Below are positions 11,510-23,071 of a DNA stretch of 64,000 bases, one piece after another. The first letter of the stretch is position 1, and every line of letters starts with the position of its first letter. The stretch is from contig NC_091260.1 of the NCBI RefSeq assembly GCF_042477335.2, positions 49,185,001 to 49,249,000 of the forward strand, in the 5' to 3' direction. Made by a program: the position numbers and the translations under genes. Source of the DNA: Ovis canadensis. Taxonomy: Eukaryota; Chordata; Mammalia; Artiodactyla; Bovidae. Under the pieces are notes generated by a model. The model ran no database searches. It saw nothing but the letters and a program-made list of their open reading frames with translations, and was not told where the DNA came from.

Positions 11510-12407
11510 GTGAGTTAAATGTTGTGATTGAGTTGCTTTCCATACGCAAGGGCATTGGTTTTCTAGTGACATTTGTTTGTACAGAAACCCCCTCTTTGAA
11601 TTTCACATTTTGTTATACTTTTAAAGTAGGTGGAGGGCAGTGTTGAAAGGCCTGAAATGACTTCATATTTATTCTTACTAGTTATCTGAACCTATTGTCT
11701 AATGCATACTTGAGAAATTAAGGGATTGAGGATATATCTGAAGTTTCGAGTTCTAAATTCATGTTAAACTTACAGTCAACTGGTTTAAAATTTTTTGCCC
11801 GAAATATTCTGAGATTTTTAACATATCCTGGGAAGAATGTAAGAAACAGCCTTAAAAAAGTGTAAAGCACAACGCTTATAAATTTGAGACGGAAAGTAGA
11901 GGAGATAGACTTGATCAGTTGGTCAACAGCGAAGAACTTTCATTGATCACAGGCTTGTTCTCTAGCCCTGGGTTGAAGGTCATACATGCCTTTAAATAAA
12001 GGAGGGCCATGTGGAGTTAGCTCTCACCTGGGGGTGATTTTGCCTCCTAGGGACACTTGGCATTGTGTGGTGCCGTTTTGATTGTGCTCCTGGTATCTGG
12101 TGGTTAGAGGCTGAAGGATGCTGTTAATCTCCCAGTGCATGGAACAGCCTCTTCCCCACCAGCACGTCAAAGAAATATCTGCCCTAAAATGTTAGGAGTG
12201 CCGAAGTAGGGAAACCCTGCTCTAAAGAACTTATGTGCTAGTATAGAATTACAGTACTTTTTAAGGTTATGTTTTAATAATTTTTCAGTTTCTCTGGAGC
12301 AGTTAGGATTTTTTCTTCAAATAATCTACTGACGTAAATGTCTTATGAATTTATTGAATTCATATATAAAAATGATGATTTTAACCTCTGCAATGTTCTC
12401 TTTTCAG
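11510..12407 (+). other. LIFR intron with a hAT-type fossil
   Basis: Begins gtgagt at 11510 and ends ttttcag at 12407. It contains a MER-type DNA transposon copy at about 12025-12230, and nothing else recognisable. Confidence 0.7.
12025..12230 (+). mobile_element. hAT-Charlie-type MER element
   Basis: Matches a common non-autonomous hAT pattern: gggtgattttgcctcctagg, ggacacttggcattg, ctggtatctggtgg, aaaatgttaggagtgccga and gaaaccctgct near the end. The exact family is not named. Confidence 0.6.
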
Positions 12408-12501
12408 CTGAGGGTTTGATTATTGCCATTCTCATCCCAGTGGCAGTGGCTGTCATCATTGGAGTGGTAACAAGTATCCTTTGCTATCGGAAACGAGAAT
12501 G
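12408..12501 (+). CDS. LIFR: LIFR exon, transmembrane helix
   Basis: 94 nt. It begins with 'ct' completing Ser, then EGLIIAILIPVAVAVIIGVV and TSILCYRKRE, and ends with tg of Trp before donor gtaatg. The hydrophobic run from GLIIAIL to SILCY is the single membrane-spanning segment. The basic RKRE that follows is the stop-transfer sequence on the cytoplasmic side. Confidence 0.97.
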
Positions 12502-14177
12502 GTAATGATTGACTCTCACTGTTTTGTTCTTAAGGGCATGATTGATTAGTTCATGTGTTGAGAGTCTGGCACAACTTGCAACTGGACAAAATAACAGGTA
12601 CACCTTTTTGGTGGAAACTAGGTAATACATATTTATATTGGTCAGAATTAATGTTGGAGATAATATTAGACAAGAACATGGCATATTATTTACAGGTTTT
12701 AAAACTTAACACAGGAAAAGTGTAAATTTTACCTACTATGCACAGGGAGGTCTGGCAGGCTGCAGTCCATGAGGTCACAGAAAGTTAGACATGACTGAGC
12801 ATGCACAAAAGCATATTTACTAATTAAAGTAGTAGCCATTGTACTAAAAGAAATATATTTACAGGCATAAATACGTCAGTAGCTATACGCAGGGTTGAAT
12901 GTAGTTTAATGATTGAGCTCTCCCTTGTCCTGGTGATCTATTTAGAAAATCTGGTCATTTATTTAACAGATGTGAATGGCCCTCCCATGTGAAGGGAGGT
13001 ACAGTGGTAGACTAAATAAGTATGATCCTTATGGAATAGTGGGGAGGGTGGACTTGAACCCATAATCATTTAATAAATACACGTGGAGAAGTGTGAGTGG
13101 GTGCTGGAAAGAGCACGGGCGTGTGAGAGAACAGTGGGGAAACGTGTCTCTGTGGGTGGTCAGGTTTCCCTGTGGAGGTCCCTGGAACGGAAAGAGGAGA
13201 GGATGTGCCAGGCAGAGAGAAAGGCTTCTCTGAGGGCCGCAGATTGGAAAGAGCTTGATCTTCTGGAGAGCAGTGTGTGTTTGGATGCAGTGACCGCGTG
13301 AGTGGTGTGAGCTGAGGTGAGCGGGCTGAGCAAATCGCGCCTCGTGCTCAGCCAGCAGGAGCTGTCCTGGGCTGGGCTTCGGGCAAACGGCTGTCTTCAT
13401 TTGGTCCTCACTGGCCTTCAAAATGCCATCATTCATGGTAAAGAAGAGAATGTGTTCTAGCAATCCTGGCTTATAAATCAGTATAGTAACAGTTTAAAAC
13501 TATAGAATACCCTGTTTGATAACCACATTCTCATTACCAAAAATCACATTTTTAAGACAGTTTCCATTCAAAAAAAATATAAGGAGATAGATTGGAAATT
13601 AGAGCATTTTGGACATACATTGACAACATTTTTTTTTCCTATAGGAATTTCAAACGATAAAAAAAAATTTTAACAGCTGTAACTATGATAGGGCACTAAG
13701 CAAATTTCGTTTTTGTGTTTAGTTTTTGCTTAAGATTAATAGCCTTCCTTTTTCTGATAGTCCAGGAAAAGTCTTTTTTGAGTAGTAGAGAATGGAAAAT
13801 GCAAATATGTTCTCAAGTAGTTAATGGTACTGAATCCAGTCTGCAGTATGAACATTTTGGTTATATGAGTAATGCCTGTATCTTTTGACTTGACAGCACA
13901 GTCAGCATCTTAACTCTTTTCTTTCCATTTTCATTAGATACATAAGATATTATAGTTCTAGAAACAGAAGCACTATTTGTAGTTTTTGGATAGGAACCTC
14001 TGAATGCATTGTATGAAAGCTCTAGCAACCGATCAAACTGAAAATGATTTTCCCTTTTTATCTCATGTGTTCATTAGCATATTCATATAAAACGTCAAAA
14101 TAAACCTGATAACTTACTAACTCGTTGTCTAACTGATAATCCTTTAATTATTAAATGTATTTAATCTTTATTTAAAG
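12502..14177 (+). other. LIFR intron
   Basis: Contains a short 5'-truncated Bov-tA at 12745-12800. A GC-richer patch at about 13080-13420 gives long opposite-strand frames, but no protein family is recognisable there. The remainder is AT-rich and unremarkable. Confidence 0.7.
12745..12800 (+). mobile_element. 5'-truncated Bov-tA fragment with 7-bp TSD
   Basis: Only the SINE 3' end is present (ctggcaggctgcagtccatg, then gttagacatgactgagc). It is flanked by the repeat atgcaca at 12738-12744 and 12801-12807. Confidence 0.7.
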
Positions 14178-14256
14178 GATTAAAGAAACCTTCTATCCTG
14201 ATATTCCAAATCCAGAAAATTGTAAAGCTTTACAGTTTCAAAAGAGTGTCTGTGAG
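14178..14256 (+). CDS. LIFR: LIFR exon, juxtamembrane region with box 1
   Basis: 79 nt. The first base completes Trp. It then encodes IKETFYPDIPNPENCKALQF and QKSVCE, ending in phase 0 before gtaatc. The proline-containing IPNPENC is the box 1 region, where cytokine receptors dock JAK1. Confidence 0.96.
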
Positions 14257-14632
14257 GTAATCCTTCATTTTCTTACATTTACCTTTGAAGTACTGACTTC
14301 CTTTTTTTAGTCTTTTGTGAAAAGTTTTTAACATGCCAGTGTCATGAACAGTAAAATGTACTAAGAAAACAGCAGTGCTTGACCATCTGCTGAACTTGCA
14401 AAATTATTAATTTTAAATTGTTTGTGCATGCTCTTTTTTCTTTTCACTGCTATGAAGAACAAGGAAGACACTGATATGTAGAAAAAAGTAGCTTTGCTCT
14501 AGGATGAGTAGTAGAGATGCAATTTTATAAGCATCTGTGAAAAATATATAAAATAATGCTTCTTTTTGTAGAAGGAGCATCGCAGCAGCTTTTCATGGTA
14601 TCCCTAATCCCTATTTTAAAATTTACTCCTAG
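14257..14632 (+). other. LIFR last intron
   Basis: A 376-nt intron, gtaatc to tcctag. No repeat or extra exon was recognised. Confidence 0.85.
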
Positions 14633-15253
14633 GGAAACAGTGCTCTTAAAACATTGGAAATGAATCCTTGTACCCCAAATAACGTCGAGGTTCTGGAAAC
14701 TCGGTCAGTGGCTCCCAAAATAGAAGATACAGAAATAATTTCTCCGGTGGCTGAGCGTCCAGAAGATCGCTCTGACGCAGAACCCGAGAACCACGTGGTT
14801 GTGTCCTATTGCCCACCGGTCATCGAGGAAGAGCTAGCGAACCCAGGAGCAGAAGGCGGCGGGGGCTCACAAGTCATCTACATTGACATCCAGTCCATGT
14901 ACCAGCCTCAGGCAAAACCAGAGGGGGAGCTGGACAGTGACCCTGTAGGGGGAGCAGGCTATAAGCCGCAGATGCACCTCCCCATTACTTCCACTGTAGA
15001 CGACCTGGATGCAGATGATGACTTAGATAAAACTGCAGGTTACAGACCTCAGGCAAACGTAAATACTTGGAACTTGGTATCTCCAGACTCACCTCGGTCC
15101 ACAGACAGCAACAGTGAGATTGTGTCTTTTGGAAGTCCATGCTCCATTAACTCCCGACAATTTTTGATTCCACCTAAAGATGAAGATTCTCCTAAATCAA
15201 GTGGAGGAGGATGGTCCTTTACAAACTTTTTTCAGAGCAAACCAAATGATTAA
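14633..15253 (+). CDS. LIFR: LIFR terminal coding exon, cytoplasmic tail
   Basis: 621 nt, 206 residues plus TAA. It starts GNSALKTLEMNPCTPNNVEV and ends in FTNFFQSKPND. Three STAT3-type YxxQ motifs are present: YQPQ (codon at 14900), YKPQ (14960) and YRPQ (15041). VIYIDI (Tyr codon at 14879) fits the hydrophobic-x-Y-x-x-hydrophobic SH2 (SHP2-type) pattern. A glycine-rich GAEGGGGS segment before it differs from the human text I remember. Acidic runs (DDLDADDDLDK) and SP/TP sites follow. The reading frame is fully open, so the exon looks functional. Confidence 0.98.
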   Translation, partial: GNSALKTLEMNPCTPNNVEVLETRSVAPKIEDTEIISPVAERPEDRSDAEPENHVVVSYCPPVIEEELANPGAEGGGGSQVIYIDIQSMYQPQAKPEGELDSDPVGGAGYKPQMHLPITSTVDDLDADDDLDKTAGYRPQANVNTWNLVSPDSPRSTDSNSEIVSFGSPCSINSRQFLIPPKDEDSPKSSGGGWSFTNFFQSKPND

Positions 15254-18200
15254 GTGTCCCCGTTACTTCAGTCCACCATCTCAATAAGCCCCCATTGCTG
15301 GAGCTGCCACATCAACCGAAGGCACCTTGGAGGGATCCTGTGAAGTGTTGCTAGTGGGGTGAACTTCACTCTCACAAGTTACACTAAAAAGTGTTAATGT
15401 GCTTTTCATACAGTCTCAAAGCCACAGTACAGTAACTCAGAAATTGGATCCACACAACTCACAATTTGGAGCTATTTGGGATTCGAGCCAAAGAATTCTC
15501 ACACTACTCTGCCTTCAAGAAGTTTTTCAAGAACAAGCAGTGCCAGGCCCATTCATGCAAAACAAACCCTGCAGCAGCTATATTCTGCTCTGTCGTTCAT
15601 CTGGTTTTCTCACACACATAATTTATGGAATTGCACGCAGATTTGCAGGCAGGGGGGTAAAATGTCAAAGTAACAGGTGATGTTACTTGCCTGACATTTG
15701 CTCCATTCCAGGTGAAAACCAAGCACAGATTTGGAAACTTTTGACATTATTCTTTATCCACAGCATTTAAGAAAATTAATATAATTTTTAATGTAGCAGC
15801 AGCTATTTAGTGTTTTGTTTGATAAAGTATGCTGATTTCTGTGCCTACTGTATAATGGTTATCAAACAGTTTTCTCAGGGGTACAAACTTGGAAAACGAG
15901 CGTGAAACTGACCAGCCAAAATCAGAATCATGTCTCCTTGCTTTGGTAGGCGTTTTACGTTGTTCCATTATTTTTTAGTGTTTGTGCTAGCTTCCCTTAT
16001 TAGGTTGCCCTAATATTTAAAAGTAAATTTCTAAGACTGTAGATTTTTTTTAATTGTGTTTTTTTATGACAGTGTCAGTTTTATAAATGTATGAGCAAAT
16101 TCAATATTATTCATAAACACAGGATTCCAGTGACTTACTATTTGAGACGACTACTAAGCAATATCTGGCAGCATCAGCTGTCTGTATAGGTGGGATTGGC
16201 CTCAGTTCCTCCTGAGAAGACCACGCTTTGAGCCCTGGTTGCCTGGGCAGCGTGAGCATCTCTGACACCTGCTAACAGGTGTTCTTTCTCATCGCACATC
16301 TTAGCAGTTCCTTCCTCTTCATCAGTCCAAACTAGTTGTTTCAGTCCTCAAACTTTTCAATATAAAACTAAAAAAGATAATGCTTCCTAACAGGGACAGT
16401 TGCTCAAGGGCTCTTTCATATAGAATGTCATTACAGAGGATTTGAATCCATGGGCATACCTGTATTAAAGGTGCTCTGGGAGATGTCTAGAGTGGGGTCC
16501 TCACAGCATTCTCTGTCCACCCCTGATCTTCACAAGTGATGTCTGGAATGAGTGTGGTTCTTGGAGAAGCAGATTGAAGAACTAAAAACTGTATCTTATA
16601 TTTTCCCTGCCCTCAGGTTGTCTTGTGTATTTTATCTTTTGACAGTTAAGGCCAGAGTACCTGAAAATTTGGAAGATCTGAAGAAGTCACGATAAGTCCC
16701 TTTTTATTTATCATTTGAGATTCTGTAGTGTATGTGCACATAATGAATCAGGTTTTTTTCTTTTCTAGCCCATGATGTATCATTATAAAAACCATGTTGT
16801 AGAAAAAAGCCTCAACAAGGGACAAAAATCTACTTAGGTAGTACTCTGCTTTATGAATCCTGATTTTAATCGCTAGGATTCAATTAAATCCCAGAGCTTC
16901 CTGGTAGATGAACATGTGGAGTGAAATGCAATTAATTATGTATACACATAGTACAGTAAAACCACATAATAGCTCATAGGTATTTTCAACAATGAAAGTT
17001 GTATCAAACCAGAGTCACCTCTAAACAGTTTGCTCTGTCCTGTTATTTCTGCTGTTGGGCTCCTTCCCTTTGCTTCCACCCCAGACACTGAGCCGTGGAG
17101 CTGCTTTCTCTCCCTGTGGAAGCTTGTTGTGACCACACCCTTCTTTCCCCCAGTTCATGCCTCTTTTCTGGTCAAAACTCACCAGTCCTGTGCCTCATCT
17201 CTTTAGGATAAGTGTTTAGGCCTCTAAAGTGTCTCTAGGCCAAGGTAGAAGTTTATTGATCTTCACTCCACTAACCTGAGATAATGGAAAAAGGCCGGAA
17301 GAGATTGTTTTGATTTCCATCATGTGTGTTGCAGCTGCTACCATCTACCTACATAACAACTCCTTTGTTCGGCTCATGGTGCATTTCACCGGGGCTCTCA
17401 AGTCCTCTCACTCCGTCCAAGGCTTCATAGCTTGTTCTGTATGAAGATTCAGAGAGCAGCTCACCTCTCCCCTGCCCCTGGGAATCCACACACAGGATCG
17501 CTGGATTAATGAGCAGCAGAATGTCTCTCTGTTAAGTCTGGGCAGGCTCCTTATTACTTGTGACAGGCTTAGAAGAATGTGGCTTAGGTCTGAGGTCAGA
17601 ACAGATTTCTCCATCTTTCCCCTGTTGAAGACTGCCAGACCTGAGCTGCAGGTGGGAAGTGATTACCACCCAGCCTCTGGGCACCTGGGCACAGGGAGAG
17701 GGGAAGAAGACACCCTCTGTCCCATATCCGGTTGTCTGTGTCACTGCAGACCCTGGTAGATGCTCAGTGCCAGGACCCTGCACATGGCTGAGAGGTGGTC
17801 TAATAAGACCTTGCTCTGTGCAGTCAGATTAGCTCCTCTTCTGAGGGAGGGCTTCCCTCCAGCCCTTCCTGATTGGGAAACCCACCTTTCCTGCCAGAGT
17901 TTCCAGTTAAGCCCAATCATTGGTTAGAAAATTCTAAATGTCTGAAATATATCCCAGTATGTCTTGATTAGTGCCATGTAAAGGATACATTTTCACATGT
18001 CCTCCAAGCCAGCAAACCAAACTTCCCTTGTGAGGAATGGAGATTCTGATGGTCATTGTGACTATATTTCTCTTAATGAGTGGCCATCTGAAATAATATT
18101 TAACATAAAAATATTCTTGGAAGACTTAGCCAGGCTTTTGACACTAGATAGGCCTTATAAATTGCATATTGCATGGACTAGCATCCATATACAATTGAAG

Positions 18201-19956
18201 TCTTCAGTGTGCTAAACCTGTAGGAGCCTGAGTTTGACATTGTGGCCCAGGTATCTGGATAGTTGGGTGTTTATGTGCTTCAGTGATAGAGGTGCTCCAG
18301 CCCTGCAGTTTACACAGAGTGGCAGCCATTCCCAGAAAAATTTAAAGGCAGAAGTTTCAGCCTCATTTTCCATACCAGCATTGCTTTCACGGCTCATGGA
18401 TCTGAAGGATTGCATTCAGAACATCTAGTCCTTTTGCACTCTCAGAAACTGTGGTAAAAGTCACTTTCTTAAACCTTCATGCAACTTGTATTCTTATTGG
18501 AAATTAGTCCTGTAATTTCTTAGTTGTGTTCATACTGTCCATATTTAAAGAACATCACAGTCCTTTTTTGTACTTGAATAATTAGATGTAGTTTAGTGAA
18601 GGAGACATGTGAATGTTTTCTTCCGAAAGGAATTTGGAATCAGTTTTAGCGATAGTTTGAAATAAAAGTGCTCCCTAACCTGTTAATATCCAGAAAATAT
18701 TATCTCAAATTTTTCTACTGCTCAGGCACATAATCTGATAAAAATTTTTTTTTCTATTTAAGGTAATTTTTACTGTTTTCTGTTCTGAACCATGTTAAAA
18801 TTTGTGTATCTTTTATAACATACATTTCCCCCCTTATTTTGAAAGTATAAAATTGGGCATCTCAAAAGTGAAATGTGGGATCATTAGTTAATCACTACGA
18901 CTAGGCACATAATGGAAATTCAGTCAGGTTTTTTATTGACTGAGTCCCATCCCAGAATGTGTTGATTCAACAGAGTTCTCCTGCAGGATGGTGCATGCCA
19001 AGATCTAGCGTGTATAGATCTGAGACCATTGGCTCCCAGACTCAGATCTACTGTAGAAGTGACTCCACAGGTTGAGTGAAAACTTGGGTCTCACACAGAT
19101 ACCTTATTCTAATCTAATTTTAAATATTCACAGTAACTTTTATATGATGGGTTTACAATGCGGGACATGTTTGTACCAACCAATTAAGTTGGTTCTAGCA
19201 AATCAACACATTGATGTGTGAGTTTTACTGATTAGAATAAGCACTCATTCTCCTGATAAAAGCGTTTATTTTAAACTGATACTTCCTGCTAAAACAAAGT
19301 TTCATGGTACCATGGCCATTTTACTTTTTATATCCAGAAGAAAATCTTTGACAAAAGAAAATGATTTGTGGCTAAACTTACTGGCAATGTAGCTTTTAGT
19401 CATGACCTTAGAATATCATTGGAAATGACTTGTTTTGAATTTGGTCTATTTATACCTCCGTGGATTATGTGCCAAGGCTATTAATATTTAAACCTCTTAC
19501 TTCAATTAGGTGGTGAGATTCTTATTCCTTTTCAGTTAGTACTTTTTTGTCTTTTAACTATTACATGATCATATTCATGCTGATTTTAACACAAATGAAC
19601 TATCTTTAATTCTGGTAATAGATTAAAGAACAACATTCTGTTAATTGAGATGTCAGACTCTGTTGTATATGGTAAAGTTTCATGGGATGTGATTTGAATA
19701 TATCCAAATCCTTATAATTATGATACTGGATTGTAATGGAATTCTATTATTTTTAATCATGAATAGCATTTCTTTCTCCCTACATTAAGAATGTTAATAT
19801 TTTGGATTATAAATCATGTTATCAAGAGAATTTACATGTGTGAGACAAATTCTAACTGTGGGACATTTTTGTGAAAATTAAAAGTAGTATTTTTAGAGAG
19901 AAACCCTCTGAATGTTTTTTTAATGTGCAAGTGTGTAGTTGAAGAAATACAGAAAC

Positions 19957-19962
19957 AATAAA
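19957..19962 (+). terminator. candidate proximal poly(A) signal of LIFR
   Basis: A canonical aataaa hexamer in the 3'UTR. Use would shorten the 3'UTR by about 2 kb. The downstream element is not strong. Confidence 0.35.
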
Positions 19963-21617
19963 TTTGAAAGCTTTTAAATAAGTAAACTGTCACTGATTGA
20001 ATATTAACCAAATAGAAAAAGTAATTTTTGGTTGCTGTAACTGAATACCCAAAAACTTAAAAGATGAGTTGGGGAAAAAAATGAATGCTCAATTAATAAG
20101 GAATTAATTTTTATTAATGCATATATCATCTAAAATTGCCTTTGCAGTAGCCAATCAGAACTTTAAAAAATTTTCTAACAATATAGACCTTACACTGCAC
20201 AGAATCCAAAAATAATTTGTATACCTGATTGAATTTCACTTGTGTATTGAATTTCTTTGTACATTACTATTTTTTCCTAAGCATTCTAGTGGTATATTAT
20301 AAAAGATCAAAAGATTTCTAGGTGGTAAAGCAATTTTATTTACAAAACATGGACAAGTTAACTGTTAGGTTTAACCTTAGCATTAGTATTTTTGTAGTTG
20401 ATTATAGAAAATAATACTGAATAATTCTCATAAAAATTTTTTTCAAATCTCCTCAGTTTGATTTTCGATACTTTTCCCCATTATTTATGATATATCCTTC
20501 AATTCCAATTTTTCCCTCCAGCATAATGTTTCAGAAAAATGTGACTGTTATGAATAAAACAAAAAAGAAACCCTCTTCCACTCATGGTTGTGGAAGGGTA
20601 GATATTCCTGGGATTGGGATTTATCCAATTATTTCCTCCAAAAGGGACAAGGCTTTTTTTTTTTTTACATTTCAATTCAGAATTGCTTGAAAAAATTTGG
20701 CCTGGATAGAGAGACATCCTCAGTTTGAGATGGTGCCACCTTAAAGTATGTCCAAAGGTAGAGTTGTTTTAAAGTGCTCATCTTTGCTCATAGAAGTGTG
20801 TTCCCTTTCCTTCTCTTTTGTCAGCCAGCTACAAGTCAGAGGTCCTTACAATGCTAGACAGTCACCATTTTTTACTTTCAAAATTGCATTACAGTGAATT
20901 ACTGTTTACAAAATACACATACTGTGAACAGATATAGGTTTTTGTCTTTTATAAGGTTGTTTGTAGAATGAGTGTTTTTTTAAAGGGGATGTTATATGTT
21001 AAATATTTTCAGTTTTTTATAAATACTAGTTAACTGTTTACTAATTTTTGTTTGGTCAGGTGTGTGCAAATGTAGCTGAAAGATAGGGAGAAACTGCAAA
21101 TCCAAAACTGTTTAATTTCTTGAAATGTTACCACTACAGACTTTTTTTTTTTTTTATCCTGAATGATCAGTTGTGATGTTCTGCACCTAAAAATTGTGCT
21201 TAATCATGTCTGGAAACATTTAAATACACATATGCAGGAAGCAAACTCTATAGATTGCAGTATATTTGTGTGTTTCAGTCTGGTTCACAGAATTTCGAGT
21301 TTAACATGGAATAAAATCATTCCATTTACAGAGATAACAACTGAAGTATTTTCTGCCTTAATGAAAATTTGGAAATTATGTTGCTGTTAAAAGGAAAAAT
21401 TTGGACATTTTATATCATTGTATAATTTCAGAATTTAGTGTCCATATCTTTTGGGAAACATGGTCATAGCAAGAACATAGAATTATAAGTAACCTATTAC
21501 TAAGACACTTAAATATAAAACTAGTATGCTTGGCTGTTAACTCTAAAGATGTTACTTATGTCTGTTTTTAAAACATGCATGTATTTAACAATTTTATCAT
21601 AGTATTGTCATGGAAAA

Positions 21618-21623
21618 AATAAA
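21618..21623 (+). terminator. candidate poly(A) signal of LIFR
   Basis: aataaa followed by a T-rich atatattttctt. It is a plausible cleavage signal about 300 nt before the most distal one. Confidence 0.45.
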
Positions 21624-21923
21624 TATATTTTCTTACACTGACAGATTTGGGCATTATTTAGGATGGGGGGAGGGATGGTTTCCTCCTATTTTAAGCACTT
21701 GAGAGAAATGGTTTCTGCTTTGTTGTTAACACTTTTGGTTCTGTCTCAAAAATTACAGTGGCTGTGAAGCAATCACATAGGGCTATGACTAAATTTTTAA
21801 TATTTTAATATATTGCTATGTCATTGATAAAACCTTCCATATATTCCACTAAATCTACATTCTATTTACCAAAGAAGTTAACTATAAAAACAAGTAATGG
21901 GGAACCAGTATTTTAAAACAAAG

Positions 21924-21929
21924 AATAAA
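21924..21929 (+). terminator. likely distal poly(A) signal of LIFR
   Basis: aataaa followed at about 30 nt by T-rich ttttaatttatttcct. Its distance from the stop codon (about 6.7 kb) agrees with the remembered human mRNA length. Confidence 0.55.
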
Positions 21930-22795
21930 TACTGGTCCTTAAAGTATGGCTTTTAATTTATTTCCTCTGGGAATAACCTAAACATTTCTGGAGATTCTAA
22001 AAATATATCAAAACTTTATTGTCAAGTTTTTGAATTTGGAAATATAGTCATTGATTCAGCAAAACCCCAATAATTTTGAAGTATGAAGTGATCTTAAATG
22101 GAATTTCAAAAGGGGGTAAAATGAAGTCTTTAGCATTATGCCGCCTCTGCTGACCCAGAGTAACAACTGATGTATTATGAATGGGCCTGTATTTAACCTG
22201 AAGAAACTGTTGATCAATTTTAAATTAACTGTGAAACACATGTTAGTGTTTAAGTACTAGAAGAGCTCATACATGTGGTCTGTCCTTTAGGGAGACCTCA
22301 GTGCATATCTGGTTTCCCAGATGGTGAGTTCTTGAGCCAAAATGTATAGCCCAATCAACCCCGAAAACTTTTAAAAGGGTCAGTAAGAGTCGAATGATGT
22401 CATTATTAGGGGAAAACAACATATAAATGTATGAAAAAGCATTATTTTCATATGTAGCATTAGGCATCACACTAAAACGTTAGCTTACAAACTCACATTC
22501 ATTTCAAAGGGCCTGTGTAAGAATTCGTTTTCAACGGCCTATAAATTTGATCTATTACCCTTCCCCTGGAGTGACTAACAGTAAAATTGAATTAAAAGCA
22601 TTATTCAGTCTGTAAGAACCAGTGATGCTGAAGTAACGAGATGTCTTGAACTGATCTGGGATTAAACCCAAGATGATTTTTATCCCAGAGTGATTACTTT
22701 CAGGTTAAAGAAACAAAAGTTGTTAAGGATGATTGTGATAGAAACTGTTAAGTGGGAATTATGTTAAAATGAGTACAACTGCCATGTATGGGGGG

Positions 22796-23000
22796 GCTTC
22801 CCTGGGGGTGCAGTGGTAAAGAATTCGCCTGCCAATGCAGGAGATGCAAGAGTTGCAGATTCGATTCCTGGGTCTGAAAGGTCCCCTGGAGGAAGAAATA
22901 GCAAGCCGCTCCTGTATTCTTGCCTGGAGAATCCCATGGACAGAGGAGCCTGGCAGGCACAGTCCATGGGATTGCAAAGAGTCAAACACAACTGAACACA
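22796..23000 (+). mobile_element. Bov-tA SINE
   Basis: Sense copy from gcttccctgggggtgcagtg to aacacaactgaacacaca. The tail ends in a short (AC)n. Confidence 0.9.
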
Positions 23001-23071
23001 CACACATGCCCTGAATGGAGCTCAAAATTATGTCCCTAAATGTTTGAAAGATGAGAAAGAACTTCAAGTCT

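Larger units (their letters stand above)
1..21945 (+). other. LIFR: LIFR gene, 3' half (gene-level entry)
   Basis: Leukemia inhibitory factor receptor, a type I cytokine receptor. With gp130 it binds LIF, CNTF, oncostatin M and cardiotrophin-1 and activates JAK1/STAT3 at the plasma membrane (known of the family). Seen here: eight exons (1-210, 3743-3922, 5849-5950, 6544-6711, 11348-11509, 12408-12501, 14178-14256, 14633-15253) whose phases join exactly, giving one uninterrupted frame from the last fibronectin-III domains through one transmembrane helix to a stop at 15251-15253. The translation is close to human LIFR as I remember it, with the same C-terminal residues FTNFFQ..KPND. The 5' exons lie outside the window. 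The neighbour EGFLAM is convergent. The end at about 21945 is inferred from a poly(A) signal and from the length of the human 3'UTR. Confidence 0.95.
15254..21945 (+). other. LIFR: LIFR 3' untranslated region
   Basis: About 6.7 kb of AT-rich sequence in which I recognise no SINE, BovB or L1, in contrast to the surrounding DNA. This fits mature exon sequence and the known long human LIFR 3'UTR. Poly(A) signals aataaa are at 18661, 19957, 21618 and 21924. The last, followed by a T-rich stretch, best fits the human transcript length. Frames such as 15399-15680 are chance. The end point is inferred. Confidence 0.75.

Noticed and set aside
13080..13463. 144-codon minus-strand frame in a LIFR intron
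   Set aside because: No recognisable protein text, and it lies on the strand opposite to LIFR without splice or promoter support.
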